DNA of 64,000 nucleotides, from positions 434,001 through 498,000 of the forward strand of contig OY752148.1 of NCBI GenBank assembly GCA_963573315.1, given 5' to 3'. Under the pieces are notes generated by a model that saw only the letters and a program-made list of their open reading frames with translations, was not told the DNA's origin and ran no database searches. The translations under genes were made by a program, and so were the position numbers. This document shows, piece after piece, positions 1-10,585 of this stretch (positions are counted from its first letter, which is position 1; every line of letters starts with the position of its first letter). This stretch comes from Entomortierella parvispora. Taxonomy: Eukaryota; Mortierellomycota; Mortierellomycetes; Mortierellales; Mortierellaceae.

Positions 1-96
1 TGTCTGTTGAGTTGTTCCTTAATAAATGTTATATGGTCTGCTTTATCAATGATCACATGCTTTAGTATGACTCTGGCAATATCCTGCGACGATTTC

Positions 97-1878
97 TCAG
101 TGTCGACGACACACCAAGTCATCATCCCAGTCCTCGCTGCCCACACAGCGACGGCAAACGAAAACTCCATCAGGATCGTCCTTATCCTTGACGACGCGAA
201 GGCGAGGGTAATTGGAGCCAAAGAAACTCTCTTGCCAGTCGTGCTCGTTGGGATCCGCCTCGCTTTGATAGGCTCCCCCTCCAGGAGTGATGGCACCAAG
301 ATGATCGATACTCTCTGTGAGTTTTCTTTGAAGAGAGAGCAGGTCGGTGTAGGGCATGCTGTCATCCCACTGGACGTTATTGATAGCGAGTACAAGAGTA
401 TCGCGCCATGCTGGATGAACAGATGTCTCTAGGGAACTGCCCTTGGCGACCTGACCGCCGCCTACAAAGTGCTGAAAATATCCTGCTCCAGGGAAGACTG
501 ACAGGATGTCATCCTGGACATTGTTTAGTGTCGACATGAGCAGATCGATAGTATTAATAGCGTTGGACTGAAATAAGGCACGAGGGATCATGCGTGGACC
601 GAGAACTCCGTTGATACCTGCATACTTTTGTCCAAACAGAGAATCGCCCCCGTGCGAGGAACGCCGAATAAAAAGTTGGATGGTTGTCAAAGGAGATGTT
701 GACAACGTTGACAGTAGAGAACGATTTTGCATAGTCGAGGAAGGGGCTTAAGCTGGACTTGGCTTGATCGACGGTGGCATCAGGTAGAAAATACTGTACA
801 AGAAGGGTGTCGCGTGTAGCAAGTGCATAGCCTGACCAGCCCTCGCTGGACCAAGCGTCATGGCGGGAGTAGAAGTCACGCGCAACCTTGTCCATGATGC
901 TGGTATCGTGGGAGAATATGGATGCTTGAGCATAGATCATGTTCTTGGGAGCTGGGTGGGTACGATAAACAGCTTCAATAATCACGCCAAAGCCTGGCCC
1001 GCCGCCGCGGAGAGCCCAAAAGAGGTCTTGGTTCTGGTGATTGTTGGCAACGCGAACCTCACCATCCGAGGTAACCACGCTGAGTTGGAGGACATTGTCG
1101 ACACAGAGTCCATGACGAGGGGACAGGGGGCCATGGCCACCGCTGAGGCAGAAACCGCCCACAGCTCCAGCAGAGTAGTGGTGTGCTCCTACAACCACAA
1201 CGTTGTGATCGTCGGCGGCCTTGTAAGCGTCTCCCCAAAGGACACCAGACTCAAAGACAATAGCGCCTTGACCTTGAGTGCAGTAAGGAGCGCTAATAGG
1301 GACAAAGTCGTCTACAGCTTCGATCTTCCTCATGGAGGTGACCCACAAACTGATGGACCACGGCGCTGTGCTACGACCGAGAAAGTCGTGACCAGTGTTT
1401 TTGACCACGAGGCGAATATTGTGCTTAGATGCAAAGCGGATGGTTACTTGGACATCAGCGACACAAGTGGACTTGACGGTGAAGATGGGGACGGCACCTT
1501 GATTACATGGCATCGACTGGTTGAAGCCTAGGCAGCCTTGGCCGTGATACGTCTCCCAATTCGTTAGGAGTACTGCTCCAGGTTGAGACTTGCGCCAGTC
1601 ACCGTCATTGCAGTGCTTCTTGATCGTGTCACACTTGTCTTTGTCGTAGTGAGGGTCATGGAACTCGCGAGCAGCAGGGGATGTGGCGATCAAATACCTC
1701 CAACAGTGTCGTTGAAGGCAGACCAAGTGGATGCGGTAGGCCAGCAGAGTTGGTCAGGGAGACAAGGGCATTGTGAACGGGCATGTTCTTTAGGGGCTGC
1801 AATGACAAGGTTGTTGAAAAATAGGGTACCCGCAAGCAGGAAGACTGACGGCAGTTGGAAGAAGTATTGGGGCCGCAT
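97..1878 (-). pseudogene. Secreted FAD-linked oxidoreductase (berberine-bridge-like), frameshifted
   Basis: An N-terminal signal peptide (start near 1878, hydrophobic core FLLAGTLFF) is followed by a Cys-rich segment and the FAD_binding_4 pattern: N-T-G-H-D-F-L-G-R-S, the glycine-rich block around GGHGPLSPRHG, and LFWALRGGGPGFGVI. The C-terminus has the BBE signature (YQSEADPNEHDW, then FFGSNYPRL and a VGSEDW end). Such enzymes are extracellular flavoproteins oxidising sugars or secondary metabolites; the substrate cannot be read here. The reading frame breaks twice: near 1690-1700, between NDTVGG and LIATSP, where one base seems missing, and again between about 640 and 700, next to a 5-C run (5 Gs on the coding strand). 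Both sides of each break match the family, so no intron explains them. It is either a young pseudogene or carries assembly errors. The family call is firm; the status is not. Confidence 0.8.
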
Positions 1879-1971
1879 TATGGGGTACAAAGTGGTGGAA
1901 GATCGAAAAAGAAGCGCCAGCACTTTTCTGTGCAGATCAATTTGGATGACTGGTCTTGATAGATAGACCAT

Positions 1972-2595
1972 GTGCTCTCCCTGAATTAATAAAATAGGTT
2001 GTTATTCGAGCCATGAAGAGAACAAGAGGCCAGAGACACACCATTTCCAGTCAAGCCAAGAGTGAGGACAATTCAATCAAGAGTAAGATGCAAAAGAGAT
2101 ATCACCATTTCCATCTCTTAAGAGTGGAGAAGTTCGGGGAAGTAGATATAGCTGGGGGAATCTTGCTGGGTTAGAGTTGAGAGATGTAAGGTCAAGAGAA
2201 AGCAGCAGCGTGGGAAACCAAGTCAGGTTTGATGGAAACTGTAATGGAGCCGCGATAAAGAAAATCCAACAGAGCAGAAAGGAATCGTCTCCTTTTGGGT
2301 AGAAACGAGAAAGCTCAGGGGCACTCAAATCATAGGGCATATCGAAAAAATCAAGGAGTGACGGAAAGAAGAACAATCGAAACGTAGGAGTTTCAAGGGC
2401 AGGACAACACACGAGAATTAAGAATCCCAAGGTAGGACAGAGCAAAAAAAGGAATATCGTGACGTGGGACTCCTGGCTCGGCCATAGTTCCACTTGTGCG
2501 AGTATGTGTGCTTCAACCGGGCCTTGAACTATATGATCGGCGAAGGCAGATCAGTAGAGACCACATCCGAGACGCGCCAGTCTATCCCTCAGGGC
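1972..2595. other. Intergenic, nothing recognised
   Basis: A minus-strand open frame of 138 codons (2077-2493) is rich in Leu, Phe and Ser but shows no start context, motif or family resemblance. I treat it as chance. No RNA gene or repeat was seen. Confidence 0.5.
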
Positions 2596-3155
2596 CTACG
2601 ATGCCACCATGAGTCGTTCGCGTCTGTCGTCGGAGTTTTTGATCACCTCATACATGCTCCTCAGTCTGACAATGTCATTGTCCGCCAATGCTGAGCTGAA
2701 GATGTAGCTCCAGGAATCCTCCTTGAGGAAAGTGGCATTTCCGCCAATGATGAAGCCGACCCAGGTGCAGAATGCCTTGTCAAGACTCGCCGTGATGTAG
2801 TGGACTTCCTTTTCGAGCCCGAGCATATGCAAATAGTTGTGCTTGTCATAGTCGCCCCGCGAGTGCGACTCGTCGATGACAACGTGAAATCGTACGTGAG
2901 TTTGAGCCGCAGCATCTCCATGATGGGTGCGCGACACGACCCATTGTTGCTGTAGAGTGCATCCATGATGATGGCTCCTGGCCCATGCTTGATGATCTTG
3001 GATTCCATGTAAGCGAGGTTGTTATGGGGACTGACATGAATGTTGATGGCCATACTTTGCAGCCCATCGGCGCAGCTAAAGGAAAACTGGGACAGGAGAG
3101 GAGATGATGGACTTTTCCCTGCGACGTGAGCTGCAGTCCTATTGGCCATGATCAT
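2596..3155 (-). pseudogene. PLP-dependent alpha-oxoamine synthase fragment
   Basis: Two overlapping frames together give the centre of a fold-type I PLP enzyme of the alpha-oxoamine synthase group (5-aminolevulinate synthase, serine palmitoyltransferase, 8-amino-7-oxononanoate synthase). The first frame has HNNLAYMESKI and GPGAIIMDALYS; the second has VVIDESHSRGD, where the Asp binds the PLP ring nitrogen, and TASLDKAF, with the Lys expected to form the Schiff base. The frame changes near 2881-2893 by one base. The N-terminal third and the C-terminal domain are missing, with a stop at 2596. The upstream start at 3155 is only the first Met of the open frame. This is a decayed remnant; which synthase it came from cannot be decided. 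Confidence 0.7.
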
Positions 3156-3964
3156 TCACAGAGGCATGTGCTTTGACTCTTCAGGCCTGTCTTTGATAGG
3201 TTACCGGCTCTTGAGAGCCTTTTGAAGCGACAGATGATCCATTTGTCACGGAAGAAGAAAGATCCTCACTCTTCCTGGATTGGGTTCTGTTTGTGAAAGC
3301 AAGCATGCAAGGGAGAGAGAGGGTTGCCCATCTACACACACACTACAGGAAAAACCGCTCTCACAACAACCCAACATGGGGCTCTCAAAAAGAAATGCAA
3401 ACAGTCGCGCACTTGCGTGCTTTTGCCCAATGGAGTAAAATTTTGGCACAAGCCTTCCTTCCCGCCTCCCCTGAGCACACAGAAAATCCGCCTCGCTTCT
3501 CACGTTTGTTTGGAGTGAGTCCTGTTAGCGAGATTTGATCGCCGGCTGCTCTGACACTGGTTGGTCATCCTTTCCCTATTTGTTGCTCATCCCCATGCGG
3601 TTCTTATGGGAAAATGTCGTCTTTGCTCGATATTGCATAGACTACATCCTCGGTCGCCTTTCATCATCACAACAAGTTATACTTTGCCAATTCTCCCACT
3701 GTATTCAGCTCTTCGCATTGGAGCACTAAACAACGGAACAACGGCCGTTTCTTCAAAAGTTCAAAGTCTAGACTTAATGATAGCCCGACCCAATGTTAAA
3801 GGTAAGGTTCAATTGAGTTCTCAGGGTCTTACCCTGAAGGTGATAGTGTACAGACGCGTTCTCGACACTTTTATTCGTCCGTTGATGAAGGAAGCTTGCT
3901 CTTTTTTCAAGGAACATGCGCCATTGTTCCTGAGGGAACTAACGAACCTGGGAACTTGATTTTG
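3156..3964. other. Intergenic, upstream of the protease gene
   Basis: Short open frames on both strands lack motifs and do not hold one frame. Nothing is recognised apart from the promoter at its right edge. Confidence 0.5.
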
Positions 3965-3972
3965 TATAAAAG
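3965..3972 (+). promoter_or_regulatory. TATA box of the aspartic protease gene
   Basis: TATAAAAG lies 94 bases before the ATG at 4066, followed by a CT-rich leader ending in an ACAACAACAGCAACA stretch, a typical fungal 5' UTR. Its position and the strong codon bias of the gene suggest high expression (inference). Confidence 0.65.
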
Positions 3973-4065
3973 GTAGCAGCAACCTCCGAGCTTTATCTCT
4001 TTTTTTTTGTTCATCATCCGATCCTTTCTTCCTTCCTCCAAACCACCAACACAACAACAGCAACA

Positions 4066-5235
4066 ATGGTCAACAAGATCCTCCCCATCCTCCTCTTGAG
4101 CGTCGCCTGCGCCTTCGCCGCCCCTCTCCAGAAGGAAGGCTCCGTCAAGGCCGCCCTCAAGCGCCCCCGCAACCCCGTCGACATCAAGAACGCCCACGGC
4201 CGCGATTTGCAGCGCTGGGCCAACTTGGCCACCGGCAGCTCCTCCTCCATCCCCGCCATCAACGCTGATGTTTCCTACCTGATCCAGGTTGGTTTGGGTA
4301 CCCCAGCCCAGAATGTCGACCTTATCTTCGACACCGGTTCGTCCGATCTCTGGGTCCAGACCGCCAACTACAACCCCAAGTCCTCCTCGACCTCCAAGGA
4401 CCTCAAGGAGACCTGGACCATCGAGTACGGTTCCGGTGATGCCAGCGGTGAGGAGTACACAGATATCGCCACCATTGGCAGCTACTCCTTCACCCAGGAG
4501 TTTGGTGTTGCCAAGACCGCTGACGGTTTCACTGGCGTCGATGGTCTCGTCGGATTCGGACCCGATGATCTCTCGGTCATCACCAGCAAGGGCGAGAACA
4601 TCCCCACCCCCGTCGACAACCTCTACTCGACTGGCCAGATCGGATCGGATGTCATTGGAGTCTGGTTCCAGCCCATCACCGATGGTGGCTCTGAGGAGAC
4701 CAACGGAGAGATCACCTTTGGAGGTGTTGACTCTACCAAGTACACTGGATCCATCACCTACGTTCCCGTCACCACCACCAGCCCCGCCAGCGAGTACTGG
4801 GGTATTGCCGTGAGCGAGATCGCTTACGGCTCCAGCAAGGTCACCAGCACCGTCTACGGAATTGTTGACACCGGTACGACCTTGATCCTTCTCTCCTCCA
4901 GCGCCGTCAGCGCCTTGTACAAGAACATCTCGGGCGCCAAGCTCGACAACAACTCTGGCTTGTACACCATCCCCGCCTCTGAGGTCTCCAAGCTCGAGAA
5001 CATCTCGTTCACTGTCGGTGGCACCGCCTTCACCTTGACCCCTGCCCAGTACCTCATTCCCGCGAACCAGGCTGTCAACTTGGGTGGCGAGGAAGGCACC
5101 ACCTACTCCTGGATCGGTTCCTTGGGTGACAACGAGACCGGATTGGCCTTCATTCTCGGACAGAAGTTCTTGGAGAACTTCTACTCTGTCTTTGACACCA
5201 CCAACAACCGCGTCGGTCTCGCCGTCGCTGCTTAA
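4066..5235 (+). CDS. Secreted pepsin-like aspartic protease (A1 family)
   Basis: This single-exon 389-aa protein starts with a clear signal peptide (cleavage near residue 19, AFAA/PLQ), then a basic propeptide of about 50 residues. The mature part begins before the substrate-cleft segment YLIQVGLGTPAQ. Catalytic Asp residues sit in FDTGSSDLW (near residue 90) and VDTGTT (near residue 268), the two motifs of bilobal A1 proteases. A flap tyrosine is present in IEYGSG. The family is usually 380-420 aa, so the gene is complete. Third codon positions are strongly biased to C, unlike the receptor and CRN genes to the right. Its role is extracellular, acid-range protein digestion (family knowledge). 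An AATAAAA signal about 150 bases after the stop is a possible poly(A) signal. Confidence 0.95.
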   Translation: MVNKILPILLLSVACAFAAPLQKEGSVKAALKRPRNPVDIKNAHGRDLQRWANLATGSSSSIPAINADVSYLIQVGLGTPAQNVDLIFDTGSSDLWVQTANYNPKSSSTSKDLKETWTIEYGSGDASGEEYTDIATIGSYSFTQEFGVAKTADGFTGVDGLVGFGPDDLSVITSKGENIPTPVDNLYSTGQIGSDVIGVWFQPITDGGSEETNGEITFGGVDSTKYTGSITYVPVTTTSPASEYWGIAVSEIAYGSSKVTSTVYGIVDTGTTLILLSSSAVSALYKNISGAKLDNNSGLYTIPASEVSKLENISFTVGGTAFTLTPAQYLIPANQAVNLGGEEGTTYSWIGSLGDNETGLAFILGQKFLENFYSVFDTTNNRVGLAVAA

Positions 5236-6744
5236 AAAAATAACTCATCGACCAACACCAATTTCAGGGAAATTGGGCAATAGTCTCAGCAGGATTTGTA
5301 TTTACGAGGGTGGGCAGCTTCCTTGGACCCTCTCTCATTTCCACATAGTGTACATACATTTGGATCGCTTTCAAGCCGGCTTGGAGCAAAATAAAAAAAC
5401 TATAAAAACAAAAAAAAATGTTCCTCGTTGAAGAGAAAAGGTTCAGAGTAGCCTTTCTTGGTTGAAGCAAACAAACACAGGGGCGGGTGAATCAACTTGA
5501 CGAAAAGGAAATGAACAGGCCTAATCTAATCTTTGGACAACTGCAACGGTGGTCATCTCCTTGTGTGTTATCCATTGGTACGGGATGGCGTTCATCCCCT
5601 ACTCGCAATAGATTTGACAGGACCGTGCAGACTCGTCGGCTTGAAAGGCTGTGGTGGCAATAACTTTCTTCATTGAAGTAGTGAAACGTCAATGATTCAG
5701 CGATAACTCGACTCTGAACTACTGTCAAGTTTGTGCGTGCATCGAGGGTGGTATGAACGGTCGGACGTTGGTCGCGTTGTCGAATCTGGCAAAATGATGA
5801 CTATAAGAATGAAGTTTGATAAGCTGCAGGCGTTTGGAATAACGGATGGAGTGTGAAATGGAGGCGCGTAAATCCGCGGTCCTAGGGGCACCAGAGAGGA
5901 TGGAGAAACACTGATCCCGGACGATGGACAAAAGCAAAGTACAGGAAAGGATCACTGAAAGAAGAAGATGGAGGAGGGTTGACGCGTGAAGATGGTACAG
6001 GTATTTGTGAGGCGAATATCACACCCGCACACAGGCAAACAAGGGCACAGAGAGAGAGCTGGTTACTGCAGCCATGCGACAGATATTCATCAGGAAGCAG
6101 TAATGTAGGAAGATCATGACCTGGATTAAAAGGCAGGATTACATGTAACAACGTAATAGGAAGGGGCTCTGTGAGGGAAAGGTGACCCAAACCAGGAAAC
6201 GAACGTGTTTTTGACAGGGTTGATCAAAAAAAAAAAAAGCGCTGAACTCGTTTTCCCTGTACTCGCACTGTTTGTCCTCGCGCTCCTTGCCCTTGCCTTT
6301 TCTGTTCCTCGCTTTCCCCGTCTTTTCTTTCCTTGTCGTTAACTTCTCAGAAAGACTTGCTTGAATCACAGTAGCAGCCATTGGACGCTTGGCTGACACA
6401 GGGCTGTTTATCCCTTGATGTTGTACCTTGAATTTTTTCCACCCTTGATCTTTCTCTCTCTTGGCTTTTTTTTTCTAATCCCGATGATTTTTAGGATGCC
6501 TCCTGATAATCCAGGGCATTCATAGGAGTCAATGCAACTTAACCACAGCTCTCTGAAGTTATAGTATGAGCCGCCTTCATCAGGGGCAGTGGACAGGAGG
6601 CGGTTGGAAAGAACACGGAGAGGATCATGAACGACAAAAGAGTCTTACTTTTGGAGAGACACATCCTTCGAATAAATTCTTGGTTTTTTCCTTTCAGAGT
6701 TTGCAAAATCATCAACCCTGTCTAGTAGCTTTCAGAAACTCAAC
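5236..6744. other. Intergenic between protease and mannanase genes
   Basis: About 1.5 kb without a supported gene. Open frames on both strands are short, lack motifs and overlap one another. An A12 run at about 6227-6238 and CT-rich stretches are the only visible features. Confidence 0.55.
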
Positions 6745-7842
6745 ATGACCAGATTTTTCACTTTCGTATCGCCCATAGTGGTCGCTGCAGTAGCTACATT
6801 GTTGCTCACCCCCACCTACGCCTATTCTACCAAAGCAGAGTACGTCCAGGAAGCATCTACTGGGATCATGGCTCTCAACAGGAACTGGTACAGCCAAGAC
6901 ACGGGTCTGTGGGATGGCGCCTGGTGGCAGAGTGCCAATGCCCTCACAACCCTCGCCGACTTTACCACTCTGCAGCCCGCCGCTGCAAATTCACTGGGAA
7001 TCGCCAACATTATCCAAAACACATTCAAAAACGCACCTAAAAAGTTTCCTGGCTTTATCAATCAGTTCTACGACGACGAAGGTTGGTGGGCTCTGGGGCT
7101 GATCCACTCGTATGATGCAACGGGTGACGAGAGCTACCTCGAAACAGCGGCGGACATTTTCATAGACATGGAAAGCGGCCGCGGGACACCATGCAGGGGT
7201 GGAATATTCTCGAGCAAAGACCGCAAAAACGTCGACGCAACTGCAAATGAATTGTATCTCGCCGTTGCAGCTTCGTTGGCGAATCGCTTCCCGTCCAACA
7301 GAACGTACTCGCAGATCGCAACCAATCAATGGAAGTGGTTCCAAGCAAGCGGTATGATCAATGGCCAGAGTCTCATCAATGACGGCCTAGATGCAAACTG
7401 CAGAAACAATGGCCTTCAAACCTGGTCTGTGAACCAGGGCGTCATTTTGGGTGCCTTAGTGGAACTCTCAAAGGGCACCCTACTTGGTGCCAGCGTCCTC
7501 AATACTGCAAGGACTTTGGCTAAAGCAGCCATCATGGCTCTGTCTAATCAAGATGGTATTCTGGTCGAGATTGGCAAGTGCGAGACGCAAGCCACGGCCT
7601 GTGGATTTGATGCCAAACAATTCAAGGGCGTGTTTATCCGAAACTTGGGCTATCTCAACCAGGTTATCAGCGACGCAGATATTAGAGCCTTCATCCTCAG
7701 AAATGCCGACTCGGTTTGGGCCAAAGATCGCGACATCAACAACAGAATGGGCGTTGCGTGGACTGGTCCTGTTATCGCTCCCAATGGTGCCTCTCACGGG
7801 AGTGCTCTGGATGCCCTGGTGGCAGCTGTTCGCGTTGCCTAA
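6745..7842 (+). CDS. Secreted glycoside hydrolase family 76 (endo-alpha-1,6-mannanase-like)
   Basis: The 365-aa single-exon product has a signal peptide of about 26 residues (FVSPIVVAAVATLLL core, cleavage after TYA). GH76 features follow in order: GLWDGAWWQSANAL near residue 55, and the FYDDEGWWALGLI block near residue 115, whose paired Asp residues are the catalytic nucleophile and acid/base of the family. Later come RNNGLQTWSVNQGVILGAL and a C-terminal GSALDALVAA helix; the family is an (alpha/alpha)6 barrel. There is no transmembrane segment or GPI-like tail, so it is probably secreted rather than a Dfg5/Dcw1-type wall-anchored enzyme. Probable action is cleavage of alpha-1,6-mannan in fungal or other microbial walls. 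It lies beside the secreted protease gene on the same strand, but each has its own leader. Confidence 0.92.
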   Translation: MTRFFTFVSPIVVAAVATLLLTPTYAYSTKAEYVQEASTGIMALNRNWYSQDTGLWDGAWWQSANALTTLADFTTLQPAAANSLGIANIIQNTFKNAPKKFPGFINQFYDDEGWWALGLIHSYDATGDESYLETAADIFIDMESGRGTPCRGGIFSSKDRKNVDATANELYLAVAASLANRFPSNRTYSQIATNQWKWFQASGMINGQSLINDGLDANCRNNGLQTWSVNQGVILGALVELSKGTLLGASVLNTARTLAKAAIMALSNQDGILVEIGKCETQATACGFDAKQFKGVFIRNLGYLNQVISDADIRAFILRNADSVWAKDRDINNRMGVAWTGPVIAPNGASHGSALDALVAAVRVA

Positions 7843-8201
7843 GTCTAAATAATCATCCGTTGTTAATAATAATACCGTGGCAGTTTTGCGGAAGAGCCGA
7901 AGGAGACATGGAATGGAGTGAGTGGAGGATGGCGCCAACATGTCGATTGCACGCACCGAGGCCGAGGGATGTCAGAATGACGTGCTGGCATCACAAGGGA
8001 TGAAGGACCAAATCAGGGCGCATGTATGACGGGAATGAGATGGTCAAAGTCAGATTCCGAGGGAGGATGCATGAGGGAGAGTGGAAGGAGGACGCAAAAA
8101 AAGAAAGCAATGGCCTGAGCATGACACTGTGGCCTCTCTCGCGGTTTCGCGTCTGTGATACTTAAGGGGCACCCGGCCGAGGAGGGGAAATGTAGGAAAT
8201 G
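7843..8201. other. Intergenic 3' of the mannanase gene
   Basis: It holds the downstream region of the mannanase gene (AATAATAATA soon after the stop). No other gene seen. A 10-base copy of GGGGAAATGT at 8184-8193 recurs at 8515-8524, just outside the inverted repeat. Confidence 0.5.
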
Positions 8202-8514
8202 TAGGCTCGACCCACCCTCTCTCCTCGCTACGTGACCGCGAAGTGGTCATGTCCTCGTAGAGGGTCTGGAAGAAAATGTGGCCCTTTACTAAGGATGAAT
8301 ATAAAAGGAAGGTGCTTAAGGGTCTTTACATGGGATTTGTGCGTTTCTGAATAATGGGCTCTCGAAGCTCTCGCACAAATCCCATGTAAAGACCCTTAAG
8401 CACCTTCCTTTTATATTCATCCTTAGTAAAGGGCCACATTTTCTTCCAGACCCTCTACGAGGACATGACCACTTCGCGGTCACGTAGCGAGGAGAGAGGG
8501 GTGGGTCGAGCCTA
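8202..8514. repeat. Large near-perfect inverted repeat (hairpin)
   Basis: The left arm 8202-8343 and right arm 8372-8514 are reverse complements over about 142 bases, with a single one-base length difference in the C/G run near the outer ends; the spacer is 28 bases. GGGGAAATGT occurs outside both arms (8184-8193 and 8515-8524), which could be a target duplication. The arms hold no gene. It could be a foldback or MITE-type element, or a source of hairpin RNA. It ends 236 bases before the alpha-kinase start. Confidence 0.9.
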
Positions 8515-8749
8515 GGGGAAATGTGTGACGTTCGACGTCCTTCCTTCCTTCCTTCCCCTGAAATCTTCCCCTGGTATCTCCCCTGAGCTACACATCGGCC
8601 ATTTTCCTTTTCCAAATCAAACAGGGCAACCTGACCAACGTAGGGATTACTTAATCGCTTCAAGTCATCGACCACTAATTCTAGACTCGCTCACCCATCT
8701 CTCTCTGTCTGCCAAATATGCCTACGCATTTGTATGTAGTAACTACGAA

Positions 8750-9457
8750 ATGAGCCGCCACAACAATGCTCATCAGGCCTCTATTGACATGTCTGTCGAA
8801 TACGCACGCGGCTCATTCAAAAAGGTTTATCGAGGAAAATACATCAAAGGCTCCAGGGCTGGAGAATCATGCATCTGCAAAGTCTTTATAACGGGGTCTG
8901 TTTTCGAAGCGTCGTACTTCCAACATGAGCTGGAGGTTGTTGAAAAGGCAACTGATATCGTATCGGCATACAACGCCCTCGAATTGATTGACAAGAAGAT
9001 CATCATCAACCAACCGCAGATTTGGGAATTTGAGAGAGATAAGGAGATGAATTTGGTTGAACCAATGATCGACAACTTTGAGAAGTTCAATTCCAACACT
9101 GGATGGGTCCAAAATAAGACTCCATGGGGACAAGTCATGCAAGCATTGGCCCATTTCTCATATCATCACAGTAGTGGACAATTCACCCTTTGTGACCTTC
9201 AAGGTGGCGTGTACTCTGACGGCATTGTTCTAACGGATCCTGTTGTGATGTCAGTGAACCGGCGATTCGGCCCAACTGATCTAGGAAAAGATGGCATTGA
9301 AAACTTCTTTACTCGTCACGTTTGCAGCAACTATTGCCGATCTTCCTGGGCTCGCCCTCGCCGCAAACCTGATTTGTTCCAAGCTAGAAAAGGCACTACA
9401 ATGATTCAAGTCGAAACACAAACCGGTCGCTCTCCACTTACGTATCGATATCATTGA
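8750..9457 (+). CDS. Alpha-type protein kinase (MHCK/EF2K-like), compact
   Basis: The 235-aa product is almost only a kinase domain. Visible alpha-kinase marks are a basic N-terminal strand (KKVYRGKYIKG), a Lys in CICKVFI as the likely ATP contact, QALAHFSYHHSSGQF, the DLQGGVY motif with the catalytic-loop Asp and Gln, LTDPVVMS, then FGPTDLGKDGI and FFTRHVCSNYC, whose His and Cys residues match the structural zinc site. The frame is open upstream to 8525, but that stretch lacks family resemblance and runs into the hairpin region, so I chose the ATG at 8750. Alpha-kinases are atypical Ser/Thr kinases that often phosphorylate helical or coiled-coil targets. No partner domain is present. The C-terminal 40 residues are basic and not recognised. 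Confidence 0.85.
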   Translation: MSRHNNAHQASIDMSVEYARGSFKKVYRGKYIKGSRAGESCICKVFITGSVFEASYFQHELEVVEKATDIVSAYNALELIDKKIIINQPQIWEFERDKEMNLVEPMIDNFEKFNSNTGWVQNKTPWGQVMQALAHFSYHHSSGQFTLCDLQGGVYSDGIVLTDPVVMSVNRRFGPTDLGKDGIENFFTRHVCSNYCRSSWARPRRKPDLFQARKGTTMIQVETQTGRSPLTYRYH

Positions 9458-10308
9458 ACTTGCAACTCAGTTCCAACTTTTTTTAACAGCAAGCCAACGG
9501 TCGTATCCTTATACCAAACCAATCAGCAAACACTCAGCGCACAGCCACTTTCTTAAGGCGAGCATGCCCCACACCACACCGCCAAACCAACAAGTATTTA
9601 AGCAACCGAATAAATTTCGCGGGCACTGCCACATCCACTACAGCCATTAGCAGCTCATCGTTAGCAGCCACCTAAAAAGCATCCTTCGCAATCGGTGCCG
9701 ATGTTGCCTCCACCCTTCTTTAGCCTCCTCCTCCTCACTCTCTTTAGTCTGGAGCATCCGTTTGAACTGCCCCCAACGTGGATGGCACCTCACTACCTGC
9801 GACTGACTTGGAACTGGAGACTGTCGGATTCGATCAACAGAGCCAACATTTTGGAGGACTTGCGTTCAAGTGACTGGACAATTATCACCAAATCGAGTTA
9901 GACGGGAAAGAGCTCACTACTTTTCGGGACCTCAAAAACCATGACAACTTGACAGCCAACCGCTTTTACCTCTTGGACTTGTTAAAGTCTAGAAGAACAC
10001 TACACTAAAGGATGGGGACCAAGAGGTCAGGTTTTCAGCGACGTCAAGATTAGGCAACCATCCTGCGTTACCGGAATCAGCCATCCAGACCCACGCTGCC
10101 GCATTCAAGGACGATGACCTCTGGGTCCCCAAAGCACACCATAACAGCAACAGCTCTCATATTTTTAAGGCACAAACAACAACACGCCGCCTTTCTCAAT
10201 AGTCTACGCCGCTACCTTTTCCCTCAAAGACTAATCGAAGGCACACAACAACAACACGTCGCCTTTCTCAACTCGGTTCCACTTTGTTCCTCTTTGTTTT
10301 GCAAGTAC
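9458..10308. other. Intergenic before the duplicated block
   Basis: No supported gene. A stretch of about 34 bases ending in CGCCTTTCTCAA occurs twice (10167-10200 and 10240-10273) with few differences. The rest is low-information sequence. Confidence 0.5.
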
Positions 10309-10395
10309 AATAAAAGCAGCTCCTTGAGCTTTTCACTTTCCTTGCTTCCAGTCAACCTTCTCACTTTTATCCTCCAGTCTTCATCTGCAAACAAG

Positions 10396-10563
10396 GTGAG
10401 AAATCTGCAATTCTCATCACACAGAAAGAGGCCTTTCCTTCCACGAAACTAGCCCCTCCTTCCGGGCTCTCCTCCTAGTCTCCTTTTCTGTAGCAGTAAA
10501 AAATATTTGTGGTTGCTAAAGATTCAAATCACACCCTTTTATTCCTTTTAACCATTTGTGTAG
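10396..10563 (+). promoter_or_regulatory. Proposed 5' UTR intron of the 142-aa protein gene
   Basis: GTGAGA at 10396 follows AACAAG, and TTTGTGTAG ends at 10563, 22 bases before the ATG. The same arrangement is kept in unit B (26483-26648). Splicing would remove a 168-base leader segment. Seen as splice signals only. Confidence 0.5.
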
Positions 10564-10585
10564 ATACTATAACTGGTCTCTGACA

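Noticed and set aside
860..1531. 223-codon plus-strand frame
   Set aside because: It is antisense to the FAD oxidoreductase, which has clear motifs on the minus strand.
4289..4813. 174-codon Pro/Ser-rich frame
   Set aside because: Shifted frame inside the aspartic protease, caused by its strong third-position C bias.
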